NCBI GenBank assembly: GCA_947623455.1
Contig: OX392533.1
Span: 35,136,729 to 35,200,728, forward strand
Direction: 5' to 3'
From: Mimachlamys varia
Taxonomy: Eukaryota > Mollusca > Bivalvia > Pectinida > Pectinidae
DNA: 64,000 nt
Part shown: positions 23,587 through 34,317 of the stretch, one piece after another
Position numbering within the stretch: the first letter of the stretch is position 1
Layout of the letters: every line of letters starts with the position of its first letter
Notes under the pieces: model-generated
What the model was told of the DNA's origin: nothing
What the model saw: the letters and a program-made list of their open reading frames with translations, nothing else
Databases searched by the model: none
Program-made: the position numbers and the translations under genes

Positions 23587-24130
23587 TAACTCAAAGCTTG
23601 AATAGGTCTTCCGATTTAGTTTATGCATATCAAAATCAATCAGTTATGTCTGGTATAACCGGAAAATTAACAGCCCGTGCTAGTAACGCGATACACCCTC
23701 GATGTCATCTTCGAAATCTAAAGATTAGAATGTTATGTTCTTTGAAGTCGGACATATCTCCTCTGTAATACTGTTAGCGTTCATATTTTGACGTTTAATA
23801 CTGTTAGCGTTCATATTTTGACGTTAAAATGATTTTAACGATTTTTTCGATAAAAGCGTTCCGATAAATCATGATTGCACCTATTGCTGCAGTTTCTGAA
23901 TATTGGTGGCTAAAGCAAGCATTGGAGTTCGCTAATTCATGTTTCCGCTTATCGGTTTAAACTTAAATGCGCCATGCGTGTTTATATCATTAAATGATGA
24001 AGTGATAGACTTACCCCAAATAAAAATCAGGATGCAAAACGCTTTCAATTAGTGTAGCTGTGTCGGGGTTAACGCGGGAATCATTGTTCGTTCGGTGGTC
24101 GGGTCAAACACCGTTTAGATAGCTAACTAG

Positions 24131-24603
24131 TAGCGTGTTCCATTTAGCGGAACGTTCCGGTTGTGCCAACTTGGAACTGGTCTGCTAAATGGAACAGAAC
24201 GTGCCGAATTCCGTTCCTGCGAGTGAAAATCTAATAATCGAAAATGAAAAAGCAACAACATTTCTGGAAATAACCAAAACGGTTCCGTCATAAAATCCGC
24301 AAAACAATGCGAGTAGTCCCTTTTATTTACACATTTTACACACTATGATGCTACTTGGAGATGGTAGGGATATATTTTACTGGTGAAATGTTGTTTAACT
24401 GGTTATAGTTAGGTTTATTTACAATTCATTGAACATTTGAAACGAAAACCTTTCACTGGCCGCCATATTGGATCCAACTTGGTACCCTCAAATGAGACGT
24501 TCCAGACGAACCGGTTCGTTCCAGCGGAACGTCGTGTACCATTTAGCGGAACGTATGGTTCGTTCCGGAACAACCGGAACGTTCCGCTAAATGAAACAGG
24601 CTA
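24131..24603. mobile_element. MITE with 34-bp terminal inverted repeats and TA flanks
   Basis: The left end (24131-24164) and right end (24570-24603) are near-perfect inverted repeats: TAGCSTGTTYCATTTAGCGG continues to AACGTTCCGGTTGT in both, with two differences. If the outer TA is the duplicated target, the element is a TA-inserting, Tc1/mariner-like MITE of about 470 bp. The interior is non-coding. A second, diverged copy is at 31647-32035. Confidence 0.85.
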
Positions 24604-25017
24604 TTGGTGAAGGTTTAACACATGTATCTAGTAATGCTGAATGGTAATTAATTAATATAGACAGATATTTACCTGTGTCACGAGCCAGTGATCACTCAAT
24701 CGACACGAGGTGGTTTTGTGCATAAATTGCACGATTTCCGCGAAATAAAGCACAGATGACATTATTTATGGAACACCCCTCGTATAAGTTGGATGACTTG
24801 TTTCATAATTGTTGTAAAATAAATAAAGTTTATATTTATAGCAATTGAGTTCGTATTACTGAACATTGACGAATTTGTGATGTGACGGCGATTTCATTTA
24901 CGATCATGAACAAACTATGTCTGTTACCAACAATTACATATCATTACCGTGTCACACATCTTTCTTCTTGTTGTTGTCATTGTACCAGCCAAGTTCGTAT
25001 ATTTGTCCATTTGTGAT

Positions 25018-25232
25018 GAAAGATGAGGTAACACACGTACGTGCTGCACCTTTTACATTTAGTAATAGATACACAATGCCGAAAAAATGAATTAAACTGC
25101 ACTATACAGCTGTTTCGTCCTCCTAGGACAATTCAGTGATACTAGGGTCCAAAAAGGTGGGAATCCAAATTTTCTAAACTAATGTAGAAGGAGAAGGGTC
25201 AAGTGCGTAAAACCCCTTTAATTTATGAATTT
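25018..25232 (-). mobile_element. hammerhead-ribozyme element, copy D
   Basis: Same ends and internal words as copies A and B (GAGGTAACACACGTACGTGC at one end and TTTATGAATTTAGAA at the other on the plus strand). About 215 bp, non-coding, minus orientation. Confidence 0.75.
25099..25142 (-). ncRNA. hammerhead ribozyme, copy D (first box mutated)
   Basis: On the minus strand stem II (GTCC/GGAC, loop TAGGA), the GAAAC box, CAGCTG and the GTA triplet are intact. The first box reads CTGAATT instead of CTGANGA, losing two essential residues. Stem I has one mismatch. Probably inactive. Confidence 0.65.
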
Positions 25233-25465
25233 AGAACTGCGTCTTCTTAATATAAGCAATACTTTTTAAACAGAGTCCTTAACGTTTGAAAGTGTTTAGA
25301 TAAATTTCAAAATTTATTCTTTTTGGCATTTAGCCAAACTGTTTGAATAGTAAAATGTTTATTTTTAGCATTCTGTGTCAAAATATAAATCTTAAATATA
25401 GGTACCTGCTTATTGTTTGTTCCCATTGATTAGTATACATTAACCCCGATGTTTATCTTTATGTA

Positions 25466-25576
25466 AGGATTAACTTGAATCTATTTTTATGTTATAGAGG
25501 TATAACACAAAAAAAAAAAACTCGGATTGTACTCTAAATAAACCCAATAACATAAAAATAGATTCAAGTTAATCCT
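25466..25576. repeat. perfect 30-bp inverted repeat with 51-bp spacer
   Basis: Positions 25466-25495 (starting AGGATTAACTTGAATC) and 25547-25576 (ending GTTAATCCT) are exact reverse complements over 30 bases. The spacer has a run of A. It could be a recent fold-back insertion or the product of a replication template switch. Confidence 0.9.
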
Positions 25577-26103
25577 AATAATTTAATCTATACCCTGCAA
25601 ACATTCACTGTATTGATGGACTCTTTTATCTTACAAATTATTACGCTGCTGCATCAACCAATCAAAAGCGACGTTATACACGACCACGCTATTTTTTTTA
25701 CGTTATTGGCTGATAACACATTTTGTAAGCCAATGAAAATGATTGTTTCAAACAAGATTGAATTATTATTGTATAAAGCTTTACATTCTCTTCGTCTTAT
25801 TCTCTTGACCTTTTACAGGGGTCTCCATTTAAATCTCGTCTTTGTTTTATTTTAAAGTTGTGCTACGTTCTTATTTCAAGATGCAGGGTGGTGGACTCCA
25901 ACAGGTGAATATTTTAATTCTCAAGGCGTGTTATAAACTTGATGTCTATGGCCCTATCAGGTTACTGAATCATATATATTTACAATTTGAAGTTAACCAA
26001 TTATCCATGTTTGTGAATTAATGAATGAAAGGGGTTTCCGCATTTCATGGTTCATCAGTAATTAAGTCAATTTAACTTTCGAATTTTTGGCTTTTAGAAT
26101 CAG

Positions 26104-26150
26104 CTGTATTGCCTAGAAGGACAAAACGGCTATAAGCTGCATATATTATT
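26104..26150 (+). repeat. decayed fragment of hammerhead element
   Basis: The string CCTAGAAGGACAAAACGGCT followed by TGCATATA matches the stem II / GAAAC / stem III part of the hammerhead copies with several substitutions. Only this short piece is recognisable. Confidence 0.4.
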
Positions 26151-26288
26151 CAACTGCAGGTGTACATTGTATGTTTTATTCATCTTTTTATATTGTAGCA
26201 TCACTTATGCATACTGCATATATACCAATCCTAGATATCTTATAGACATTTCTACAGACAAACGGCGTTTTGAACCGCTTCAGATTTT

Positions 26289-26614
26289 AACAGCCCAAGA
26301 GAGGCTGTATCGCTCACCTGAATACATTGGTATCTAAGTAATCATGGTCAAAATCAATTTCATCTTTTAGGATAAGTAATACCTCTATTCCCCTTTTTGG
26401 GCCCCACCCCTCTGGCCGCTTAGTGGTCAGATTCACCATTTATGCCAAATATGTTTCCTTCTCATCCCCCAAGGATGTTTCTGACCAGATTTGGTTAAAA
26501 TAATTGCAGTACTTTATGACTAGTAGGAATATAAAGAAAATGATGACGGACGGATGGACGACGGACGCCGCGACATGACATTAGCTCACAGGCCCTTCGG
26601 GCCAGGTGAGCTAA
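26289..26614 (+). mobile_element. short copy of hairpin-ended bivalve-type element
   Basis: It begins with a small stem-loop (CAGCC...GGCTG), then GTATCGCTCACCTG. It ends with a GACGGACGG-type microsatellite (about 26547-26569) and the hairpin GGCCCTTCGGGCC followed by AGGTGAGCTAA. The same beginning and ending bound the long element at 41067-45923, so this is the same family without the 145-bp array. No coding capacity. Confidence 0.75.
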
Positions 26615-26689
26615 ACATGTTTCCGTGTGCAAGTCAAACATACTCGGTGACTTTTGGTGAAATATATAACAAAATGATTGTTTTAGCAA
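26495..26689 (-). other. spurious open frame over a repeat end
   Basis: A 64-codon frame spans the 3' end of the element at 26289-26614 and its flank. Its residues come from the GACG microsatellite and terminal hairpin. I record it only so that it is not taken for a gene. Confidence 0.7.
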
Positions 26690-26923
26690 ATGTCGTTACA
26701 GTCCTATAACAGACATTGCTATTGATGACACACACAATAAAGCCCGGTACGGTTTTATGTAAGTTTCAGTCAGTAGTAGCAACGTGTTAAAGGACTTTAA
26801 CAATATTTGTTAAAATGTTCATTACTTATATATTATATTTAAATTTCGATAGAAATATTGTGACTTATATGATTATCTAGTATTTCAAACCGATTTTGAG
26901 CAGCAATTCAAGTGAACCCAAGT

Positions 26924-27235
26924 GAAAATACAGCATTGTTTTAGCGGAGTTTCAGCAGGATACAGTGGAGTTTTATAGCGTTTTTTTTAGCAGGGATATA
27001 GTACCGCTAAATAACCGCTGAACCCTGCAGAGTCTCAGCTCCACTCTTAACAAAAAAAAATAGTTTGTTTATTTCATAGTGTCTACAGCAGGATTTCAAC
27101 AGGAATACAGCAGGTTTTCAGTGGTTATATAGTGGGATTTCAGCGGACATATAGCAGGATTTCAGGGGGACAGTACAGCGGGATTTTAGCGGACACGTAG
27201 CGGGATTTCAGTGGTAAACACAGTAGCAGGATTTT
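26924..27235 (+). repeat. degenerate tandem repeat of about 22-27 bp (AGCGGGATTTCAGCGG)
   Basis: About ten to twelve variants of CAGCRGGATTTCAGYGGACA follow each other with variable spacing. An interrupted second cluster occurs at 27965-28075 near the other end of the element. Confidence 0.7.
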
Positions 27236-27479
27236 TGGCAGCCTCTCATTTTATTAGATGCATAAATATGAGCAATACAACATGATTTTACAAGATTTAA
27301 CTTCTCACATTTATTTGATAATGACAAAAATGGAAAAGACTCGTACAAGTACTACTACTGATAACCAGATGAGTCCTACTGATTTATATCATCTTAACAG
27401 TCACACAGTTTGAATCTTGTATAAGACTAGAACCAAGGTACTGTATCTATCTATTCAGTTCAGTATTGAAAGGTAAAAC

Positions 27480-27757
27480 AGATAAACACAGCGGAAGACA
27501 ATTGCTTCTTTCCAAAACATAGCAAAAGACAGCCCCTCTTTCTAAAACACAGTAGAAGATCGTCCCTCTTTCAAAAACACAGCAGAAGACAGTGTCTCTT
27601 TCCAAAACATAGCAAAAGATAGTCTCTCTTTCCAAAACACAGCAGAAAACAGTGTCTCTTTCCAAAACATTGCAGAAGACAGTGCCTCTTTCCAAAACAT
27701 TGCAGAAGACAGTGCCTCTTTCCAAAACATTGCAGAAGACTGCAGCTCTTTCCAAAA
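27480..27757 (-). repeat. 30-bp tandem repeat, 9 units (open in several frames)
   Basis: The unit TCCAAAACATTGCAGAAGAC plus AGTGCCTCTT is 30 bases, a multiple of three, so the minus strand shows long stop-free frames with a 10-residue period (LERGTVFCNV-type). There is no plausible start, no conserved domain, and neighbouring frames are equally open, so I treat it as a minisatellite, not a gene. Confidence 0.85.
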
Positions 27758-28924
27758 GTAAACACATTCTTTACATAATTTTGTATTGAAAAAGTGTAAT
27801 ACATACCTTTTGTCACTTTTAGCCGATCCAATCTAAATACAGACTATGCTAACCTACTTGCAAAACAGAAAACAATATGATGTAAGGTTAATTTTGGGTG
27901 GCTATCTGCAAGGCTGGATTCGATTGGCTGGCTATTTGAAGGGAGATACAAGGTAGCTCATACACAGCGTAGCGGAATTTCAGCGGGGATAAAGCAGGGA
28001 TTCAGCGGCCGCTAAAACCCTGCTGCACTTTATTTTTAAAACAGAGTTTATGCAGCAGGGATTCAGCGCCGCTGTTTTTTGACTTGGGAAGACAGCATTG
28101 AAATTGATGACGTCAAAATAGAAATTGATGACGTCAAAATTGCAAATGTTATTACAGTCTTGTAACATTCGCATTCCATATGTAGTACAATGGAAGGTCG
28201 CAGAGGAAATGTAAATATATGGCTTTGATGGCGCTTCGTTGGTTATATGTCCCTTGTTATTTATACACGACACCGATCCATAATGTCACACTCTCATATA
28301 TATACCAGGTTTTGCTAGGAGGCTATAGCGGTTCAATATACATGTGTCTATAATTTTGCAATAAGTGACAGTAGAAAGTACTTCCTTCTTTTTTCAGCTT
28401 ACACCAGACAGATAATATATAAATAGCACCTCTCTTATATAAGAGTTTAGTAATCATCTATTACCAGCGTAAAGAATGATACAAAACGCATGATCAATTT
28501 TATCGTGTTTATTATTATATACAAGTACACAAATTAGTAAAAGTTTCGAACAATACTGCAAACGATGTTACAAGACGAATAACTTTAAAATGAAATGCCT
28601 TCTTAAGTAGAGCTGAAGGTTGGAGGAGATGAAATTTGATCATCTTGATTACAAATTATCGAATATGTTTCCCAAGTGTATACAGGAAACTATTATAAAA
28701 AGAAATTTTGTTGCACATATCTCATCAAAGTAGACTTTTTTTGTGCTCAACAAATGAGAGTTTCTCGTGCATACATATACATCTCCACAAATTATTTATC
28801 TTTAGCAAGTTTCCAAATGTTAAGACTTTCTTGCCCATCATCTCCCCAACAGTAAATAACTGGCAAACATGTTCATCTTCATAAACCTTTTATTTCATCG
28901 CATGCTTTTCTCCCAAAGGAAACC

Positions 28925-29465
28925 GTTCTGCACGTCTCTCAACGAAAAAGATTTTGCACTGTCACACCGGAGAAAAAATCTTGCATACGTTTCCTTATTG
29001 GAAAACATTTGCACACGTTCGCACACTGAACAATATCTTCTATATATTCCCACAACGTTTTGAAGAACATTTTGCACACGTTTCCACAATGGGAAACATT
29101 TTGCACACGTCTCCACACTGAACAATATCTTCCATGCGTTCCCACAACGTTTTGAAGAACATCTTGCACACGTTTCCACAATGGGAAACATTTTGCACAC
29201 GTTCCCACACTGAACAATATCTTCCATATATTCCCACAACGTTTTGAAGAACATTTTGCACACGTTTCCACAATGGGAAACATTTTGCACACGTCTCCAC
29301 ACTGAACAATATCTTCCATGCGTTCCCACAACGTTTTGAAGAACACCTTGCACAAGTTTCCACAATGGAACCATTTGGACACGATAAAACAATGGAAAAA
29401 ATCTTGCACACTCTCTAACCACCATTCACATGGCTTGCGCACGTTCTAATGGAGTCCATCTTGCA
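28925..29465 (-). repeat. 92-bp minisatellite, about 5 units with internal 29-32 bp sub-repeats
   Basis: The landmark CACAACGTTTTGAAGAACA recurs at 29051, 29143, 29235 and 29327, exactly 92 bases apart. Within each unit TTGCACACGTTTCCACA-like sub-units repeat about three times, so the 92-mer is a higher-order form of a 30-mer. Three minus-strand frames stay open because the repeat lacks stops. The predicted peptides are simply frame-shifted versions of each other, so no gene is called. Confidence 0.85.
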
Positions 29466-31646
29466 ATGCTGATATTGCAATAATGCAGTATGTATGAAAA
29501 GACCTGTTTTCAGGATCAAATTGCAATATGAAATCAGTGTCATTTACGGGATTGAATAAAGTTGCCATGATCAACTTTTGATTTGCAGTAATACTTGAAG
29601 GAACATTCAATTAAGAAATACGGTCTTTATTTATAAGAGTAATATTAAGGTATTTCTCAGGGACATTCTAGAATAAACTGTTACCAACATCCATGGAAAA
29701 CTAAGAAACATATTTTACATACAAATTAAAATTTACCAAGAGAAATTATTAAATGAAATCAAAATTTCTTATCTTTCAGTTTAAGTTTAACAAACCGGAA
29801 AACTAACAAGTTAAACAAATCGAAGAATTTACAACATGTGTGTCTTAAAACAGACAAAAGATAATAAGAAATATAGTTTTAATAAAAAAGGGAAAAGAGT
29901 ATTATAGTTGCTGCTTGCAGATCAAAACATTACGAAAATGAAATATCAAAAACGAAAATCTTTTGTTTTTGTCCCTTACAAGATGACGTAATTGTTCACT
30001 TAGATGGAAATATATTTATAAGCATTATAATTATCATATAGGCCAACCAAACAATAATGGTATTCAGTCTCATACATATCACTGACCAAATGTTGACGTC
30101 ATCATTTTTATGATGTCATCTTTATTTCAACGTCACACTAGTAAAGCTAAGTATACCAAAAAATGCTTGCTAGTTGATGAGATATATCTGTGTGTTGAAA
30201 AATCATGCAAGTTTCATATTAAGAGTTGGATTTCGTTGCTCAAATATTCTCATTTTCATACCCTGTATCTCAAATCAAAATGTCATTATCATATTTGAAT
30301 TTCTTTCAGATGGCAATAATTATGGCCTGCTTATATAATTACTACAAGAAAACCAATATTTAGTGGTATTGTACGCTTCATGTAATTTCCCTGCTAAGCA
30401 TAATTCACACAACTGCCATCTTAAAACAGTTTAATTATTAAACAAAGATGATTTAAACTAAAACGTTTTCTCACTTAATTCCTTATCAAACACACACCTA
30501 CTAAATATGAACAAATACAGATGATTGTAACATATTTCAAAACAGCCTAATCTATCAAGGTAGAAGGTACTGTTTTACTAGTTGGACTTGTGAAGATTCA
30601 TTTTCAGTAGGTGTTTTGTTCACTTTTTTTTTACACTTTGAGCTTTTTCCATCATATATAGAGTAAAGAATAGCTAAATATCTACAAATGACCAATCATT
30701 TTAAAGACAGAATTACTTCCCTTTGTAAGGGAATCAGCTTTCATTTTTATACTAAAAGTAGGACATTAATGGATTATCTCCCTTGTTGGACCCTTCAAAT
30801 TTCTGTCTTCCATATTATTTCTATTTTCCAATACTCAACTTATATATCACAAAATGGTTTTGATGATTCACCCCTGGTTACACATTTGAGCTCTTCCAAT
30901 CCAATGATCTGCAAATAATGTGATATTTAGTTTGATGATTGTAATAAAAGTGACTGATGAAATAAAATGTATTTTTTCTGTAAAATGCGGATTGGCAAGT
31001 TTGATCACACACACTAATACAACATCTCCATCTCATTCTAGTGACAATAACGAAAACTTGAAACATTGTACGACACAATAACTTTTATTCAAAATGGATG
31101 ACTGAGAATGAAATGATTTCTAATAAAATGCACTGCTGCGAATGATGAAAATTTTCGTTCCGGATGAATTTGTAACTGTTCCAGGGCACATGATTATGAA
31201 AGTTCGACATTATGTTCAATGTCATGAATTGAATATTCCAACGTTGTTTAGTTAAGATATATACACAATGACCGAGTCAGGCAACTTGTTCAAACAGTCA
31301 ATGTCTGCTTTCTAACACTGGTCACCATAATGTCCATTCTCGGGCCACTTACAGCTTGCTTGCTTAGTTATAGATGAAATTGAACCTGAAAAGACAGAAA
31401 AAGAAAGATGATTTTAATAAAATATACAATCATTTTACAACAATTATAAAATGAATAGTGTATTCTTTTTCATGAAATGTTTCATTTGTGCTAACTTGGA
31501 GCTCAGGCCCCAGGTTCATGCAAACGATTCTTAATTCTAAATTTGTCTAAAGTTTGGACTGAGCCAATCACAAATGAAGTCATGAAAAGTTACGGTATAC
31601 ATGATTGGTAAAGCAAAAACTAACGTCTAAGATAGTTTCATGATCC
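29466..31646. other. non-coding, AT-rich; one MITE fragment
   Basis: No gene is supported. A fragment of the CCCCTGAA fold-back family lies at about 30868-30910 (ATTCACCCCTGG then TTTGAGCTCTTCCAATCCAA). The rest is AT-rich sequence without clear structure. Confidence 0.5.
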
Positions 31647-32035
31647 CAGGGCCTGGTCTGCTATGATGGAACAGAATGTTCTAAATTCTGTTCCTGTCGG
31701 TGATCAAAAAAGAAAAAGAAAAAAGAAATGTCATTTCTGGAAACAACCTAAATGGTTCAGTCTTAAAATCTGCAAAACAATGTGAAATATCGTTTAATTG
31801 ACACACTATGATGCCACATGGAGTCGGTAGTGATATATTTTACTGATGAAAAAACATTTTAACTGGTCACAGTTATATCTATTTACAATTTAATGAACAT
31901 CTGAAATAAAAACCTTTCACTAACCGCTTTATTGTGGATCCAACTTGACCCTCTTAAGACAAGACATTCCTAATGAATCGCGGTTGATTCCAATTCCATA
32001 AAGCGGAATGTCAGGTTGAATGAAACATGCCAAAG
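31647..32035. mobile_element. diverged, 5'-truncated copy of the 24131-24603 MITE
   Basis: Internal words match in order: GATGGAACAGAA, TTTCTGGAAA, AACAACC, CTGCAAAACAATG, ACACACTATGATGC, TATATTTTACTG, ACCTTTCACT and TGGATCCAACTTG. The left terminal inverted repeat is missing, and the right end is reduced to CATAAAGCGGAATGTCAGGT plus TGAATGAAAC. It is older than the first copy. Confidence 0.8.
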
Positions 32036-32084
32036 TTGTCTAAAAACATCTTAATCACATTTGATATAAGTATAGCCCAGATGG

Positions 32085-32260
32085 AAGTATAAAAGAGGTC
32101 TTAATGAGGGGACACCAGAATACCTGAAGAAAACCCATGTGTCAGGCAGTTCCAAATACTTTGGAACAATTCTCCTTGGGCGAAGTTAATCCCCATCCAC
32201 TTTGGCAAAATGTAAGTGCATTATCAAATGCTTTGCCTGACCATCCATTCAACTTTTCAT
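32085..32260 (-). mobile_element. SINE fragment, minus strand
   Basis: On the minus strand it carries GGGTTTTCTTCAGGTATTCTGG, the body phrase shared by the SINEs at 2746, 36640 and 39437, preceded by a diverged head. Partial and decayed. Confidence 0.5.
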
Positions 32261-34312
32261 GCAATTGCAACAGGGTAAGCCTGGGATGATTGTATTAAGT
32301 TTTTAATATAAAAGCCATGAAATGTTTCCATATACTTGTATTGCAAAACTGAATTTATTGACAAGTTGTTTTGCACACCTTGATAATTAAAGAAGCCAGT
32401 AAAAGCTTCATTGCATAATGTTTTTTTTCTAATGCCAGTTACATTTAAATTCAAACTATCTAGGACGCAACACTTAAAACCAAAGTTGTGTCATTTAATA
32501 AAAGCGATTTAAATATTATATAATGTACTTTTACCAAATAATGATGTCAAAATTAAAAGCACATTCAGCTATTTTTCCATTTCATTTACGTTATTATTTT
32601 CAGGTAATTTATCAGTCATGCAGAAAAATTCCTGGTAACTTTTAAAGATGCTTGTCAGCGTTAATACACGTTCGGAAAGACAGGTCAGTGCAATCAAGCT
32701 TGCATTTGAAAAGGCACAGCCATGTCTTTGAATGATAAAATGTAAGGCAGTGATTATTTTTAATAAAAACGGAAAAACCAAAGAAATATGATAAATATTC
32801 TCATATGGATGAAACAACTTCAATATAAGGCAACAATTATTTTTAATAAAAAGGTCAAAAACCAAAGAAATATTGATAAATATTTTCGTATTGATGAAGC
32901 AACTTCAACCGTAACATAATACAATAACTTTTTCTGTTATTATTATTATGCAGCAGTTTTTTGTTTTTATGACTTTCTTTCTTTCATTTTTTTTTTAAAT
33001 TCAAATCGTAAAACTGTCAGCAATGAAGTACCCTGCTTTTTAAAACATTTCTCAGATTTATATTTGATATTCAGAAATTGATCATAATTTGATAACTTTA
33101 ATCAAATCCTGTTACGCCAGATAAAAACGAGATTTAAACGTGATTTAGACCTGACAAACGAGCCAATCCTTATACAGTGATTATACACAATAACCTTTAA
33201 GTCTGATCATTCAACAGACTTCCATTTATTCACAACCTCTATTTGATTGACACGACGTCTTGCGACTTTTGTTAACTTCATTTTGCACTTTTGATCTTTC
33301 CTAAGAGCATTTGATCATCATCATATCAAAGTTCAAATCAAATTCCGAGAATGTAGATGGCCGTAAATAAGTGATTATTATAACTTCATTGTGTACTTTT
33401 GGTAATAAGAATAAAATTTACAGGCGTTGGAAATGGGGAAAGGCAAGATAACTGTTGACAAATGGCCGTAATTAGAAAATAATTTCCATCTTTTGACATC
33501 ATTCAATATCATTTAGACTTGTGAACCAGGACCCGAAGGGTTTTATAATAGTCGACTCCAGTCAAAGCCGAAAAGCTATAAAGCCTGCTTGTGTTTGGTA
33601 GTGGGCTCCGTAGTCTACCGATAGCTTCTAGCTGTGGCCAAGGAGGATTAATTGTAAAAGCGATAAAACATGGATAAATATTTCATTGTAGAGTTTTATT
33701 GGTGTAAGAATGAAAATAGATTAGCTACAAAACAATTAATGCACAACAAATTCGAAAAAAAACTGTTGGAAAGTTTATTGTTCGAATAGAAGCCTCCCGA
33801 AATGTCCCCACCTGTGCGAGAATCAGAGACGCTGACAGGCTCATAAATTTTGTAAAGACTTTGCTCGTTGCACAATACATTTCCAAGACAATTTCATGAA
33901 AACAGTATGAAGAACACAATTACCTCACATCAAAGTCCTGTAAAACGATCTCAGTAATGAGCAATGATGGGCATAAACCTCTTCCCGACAACCCATTACA
34001 ACGTCCTCAACAATTCGGACGACTTTTTTCCAATCTCACTTGGCAAGAGGCTTCATTGAGTCGGCCATTAAAATCACTCACCCTCGCTGGAAGCTGGGTA
34101 AACAAAGGTGTAGGGAACAGACTAGGGACCCATGTAAGAACGGAAATAGTCGCATTAAACGGAGATACCCAGTCTGCCCGTCCATCCCAGCATCGTAAGC
34201 CTGACCTTAAAACATTACTTTTAATTGGTGTCCAGGGTTTGCAATTTTGAACGTTCCTTAATGATTTTTGCCCCATTTTGGTTCCTAGATACCTTCTCCT
34301 CCAGAGAATTAT
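32261..34312. other. non-coding; complex sequence patches but no gene
   Basis: Mostly AT-rich. Two stretches have higher complexity and more CpG: 33100-33360 and 33950-34250. The second yields overlapping open frames on both strands, but neither has a recognisable domain or good start. They may be conserved regulatory or untranslated sequence. Confidence 0.4.
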
Positions 34313-34317
34313 AAACC

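Larger units (their letters stand above)
26917..28088. mobile_element. 1.17-kb TIR-bounded element made of minisatellites
   Basis: The ends are inverted copies of each other over about 18 bases (CCCAAGTGAAAATACAGC at the left; reverse complement CCCAAGTCAAAAAACAGC at the right). Between them lie two zones of the GCGGGATTTCAGCGG type (about 26924-27235 and 27965-28075) and a 30-bp tandem array (27480-27757). This suggests one non-autonomous element composed largely of tandem repeats. No target duplication is obvious. Confidence 0.55.

Noticed and set aside
27447..27831. Minus-strand open frames with 10-residue repeats (LERGTVFCNV-type)
   Set aside because: The 30-bp repeat keeps several frames open at once; no start context, signal or domain.
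28895..29442. Three overlapping Cys-rich minus-strand open frames up to 176 codons
   Set aside because: All are translations of the same 92-bp minisatellite in different phases.
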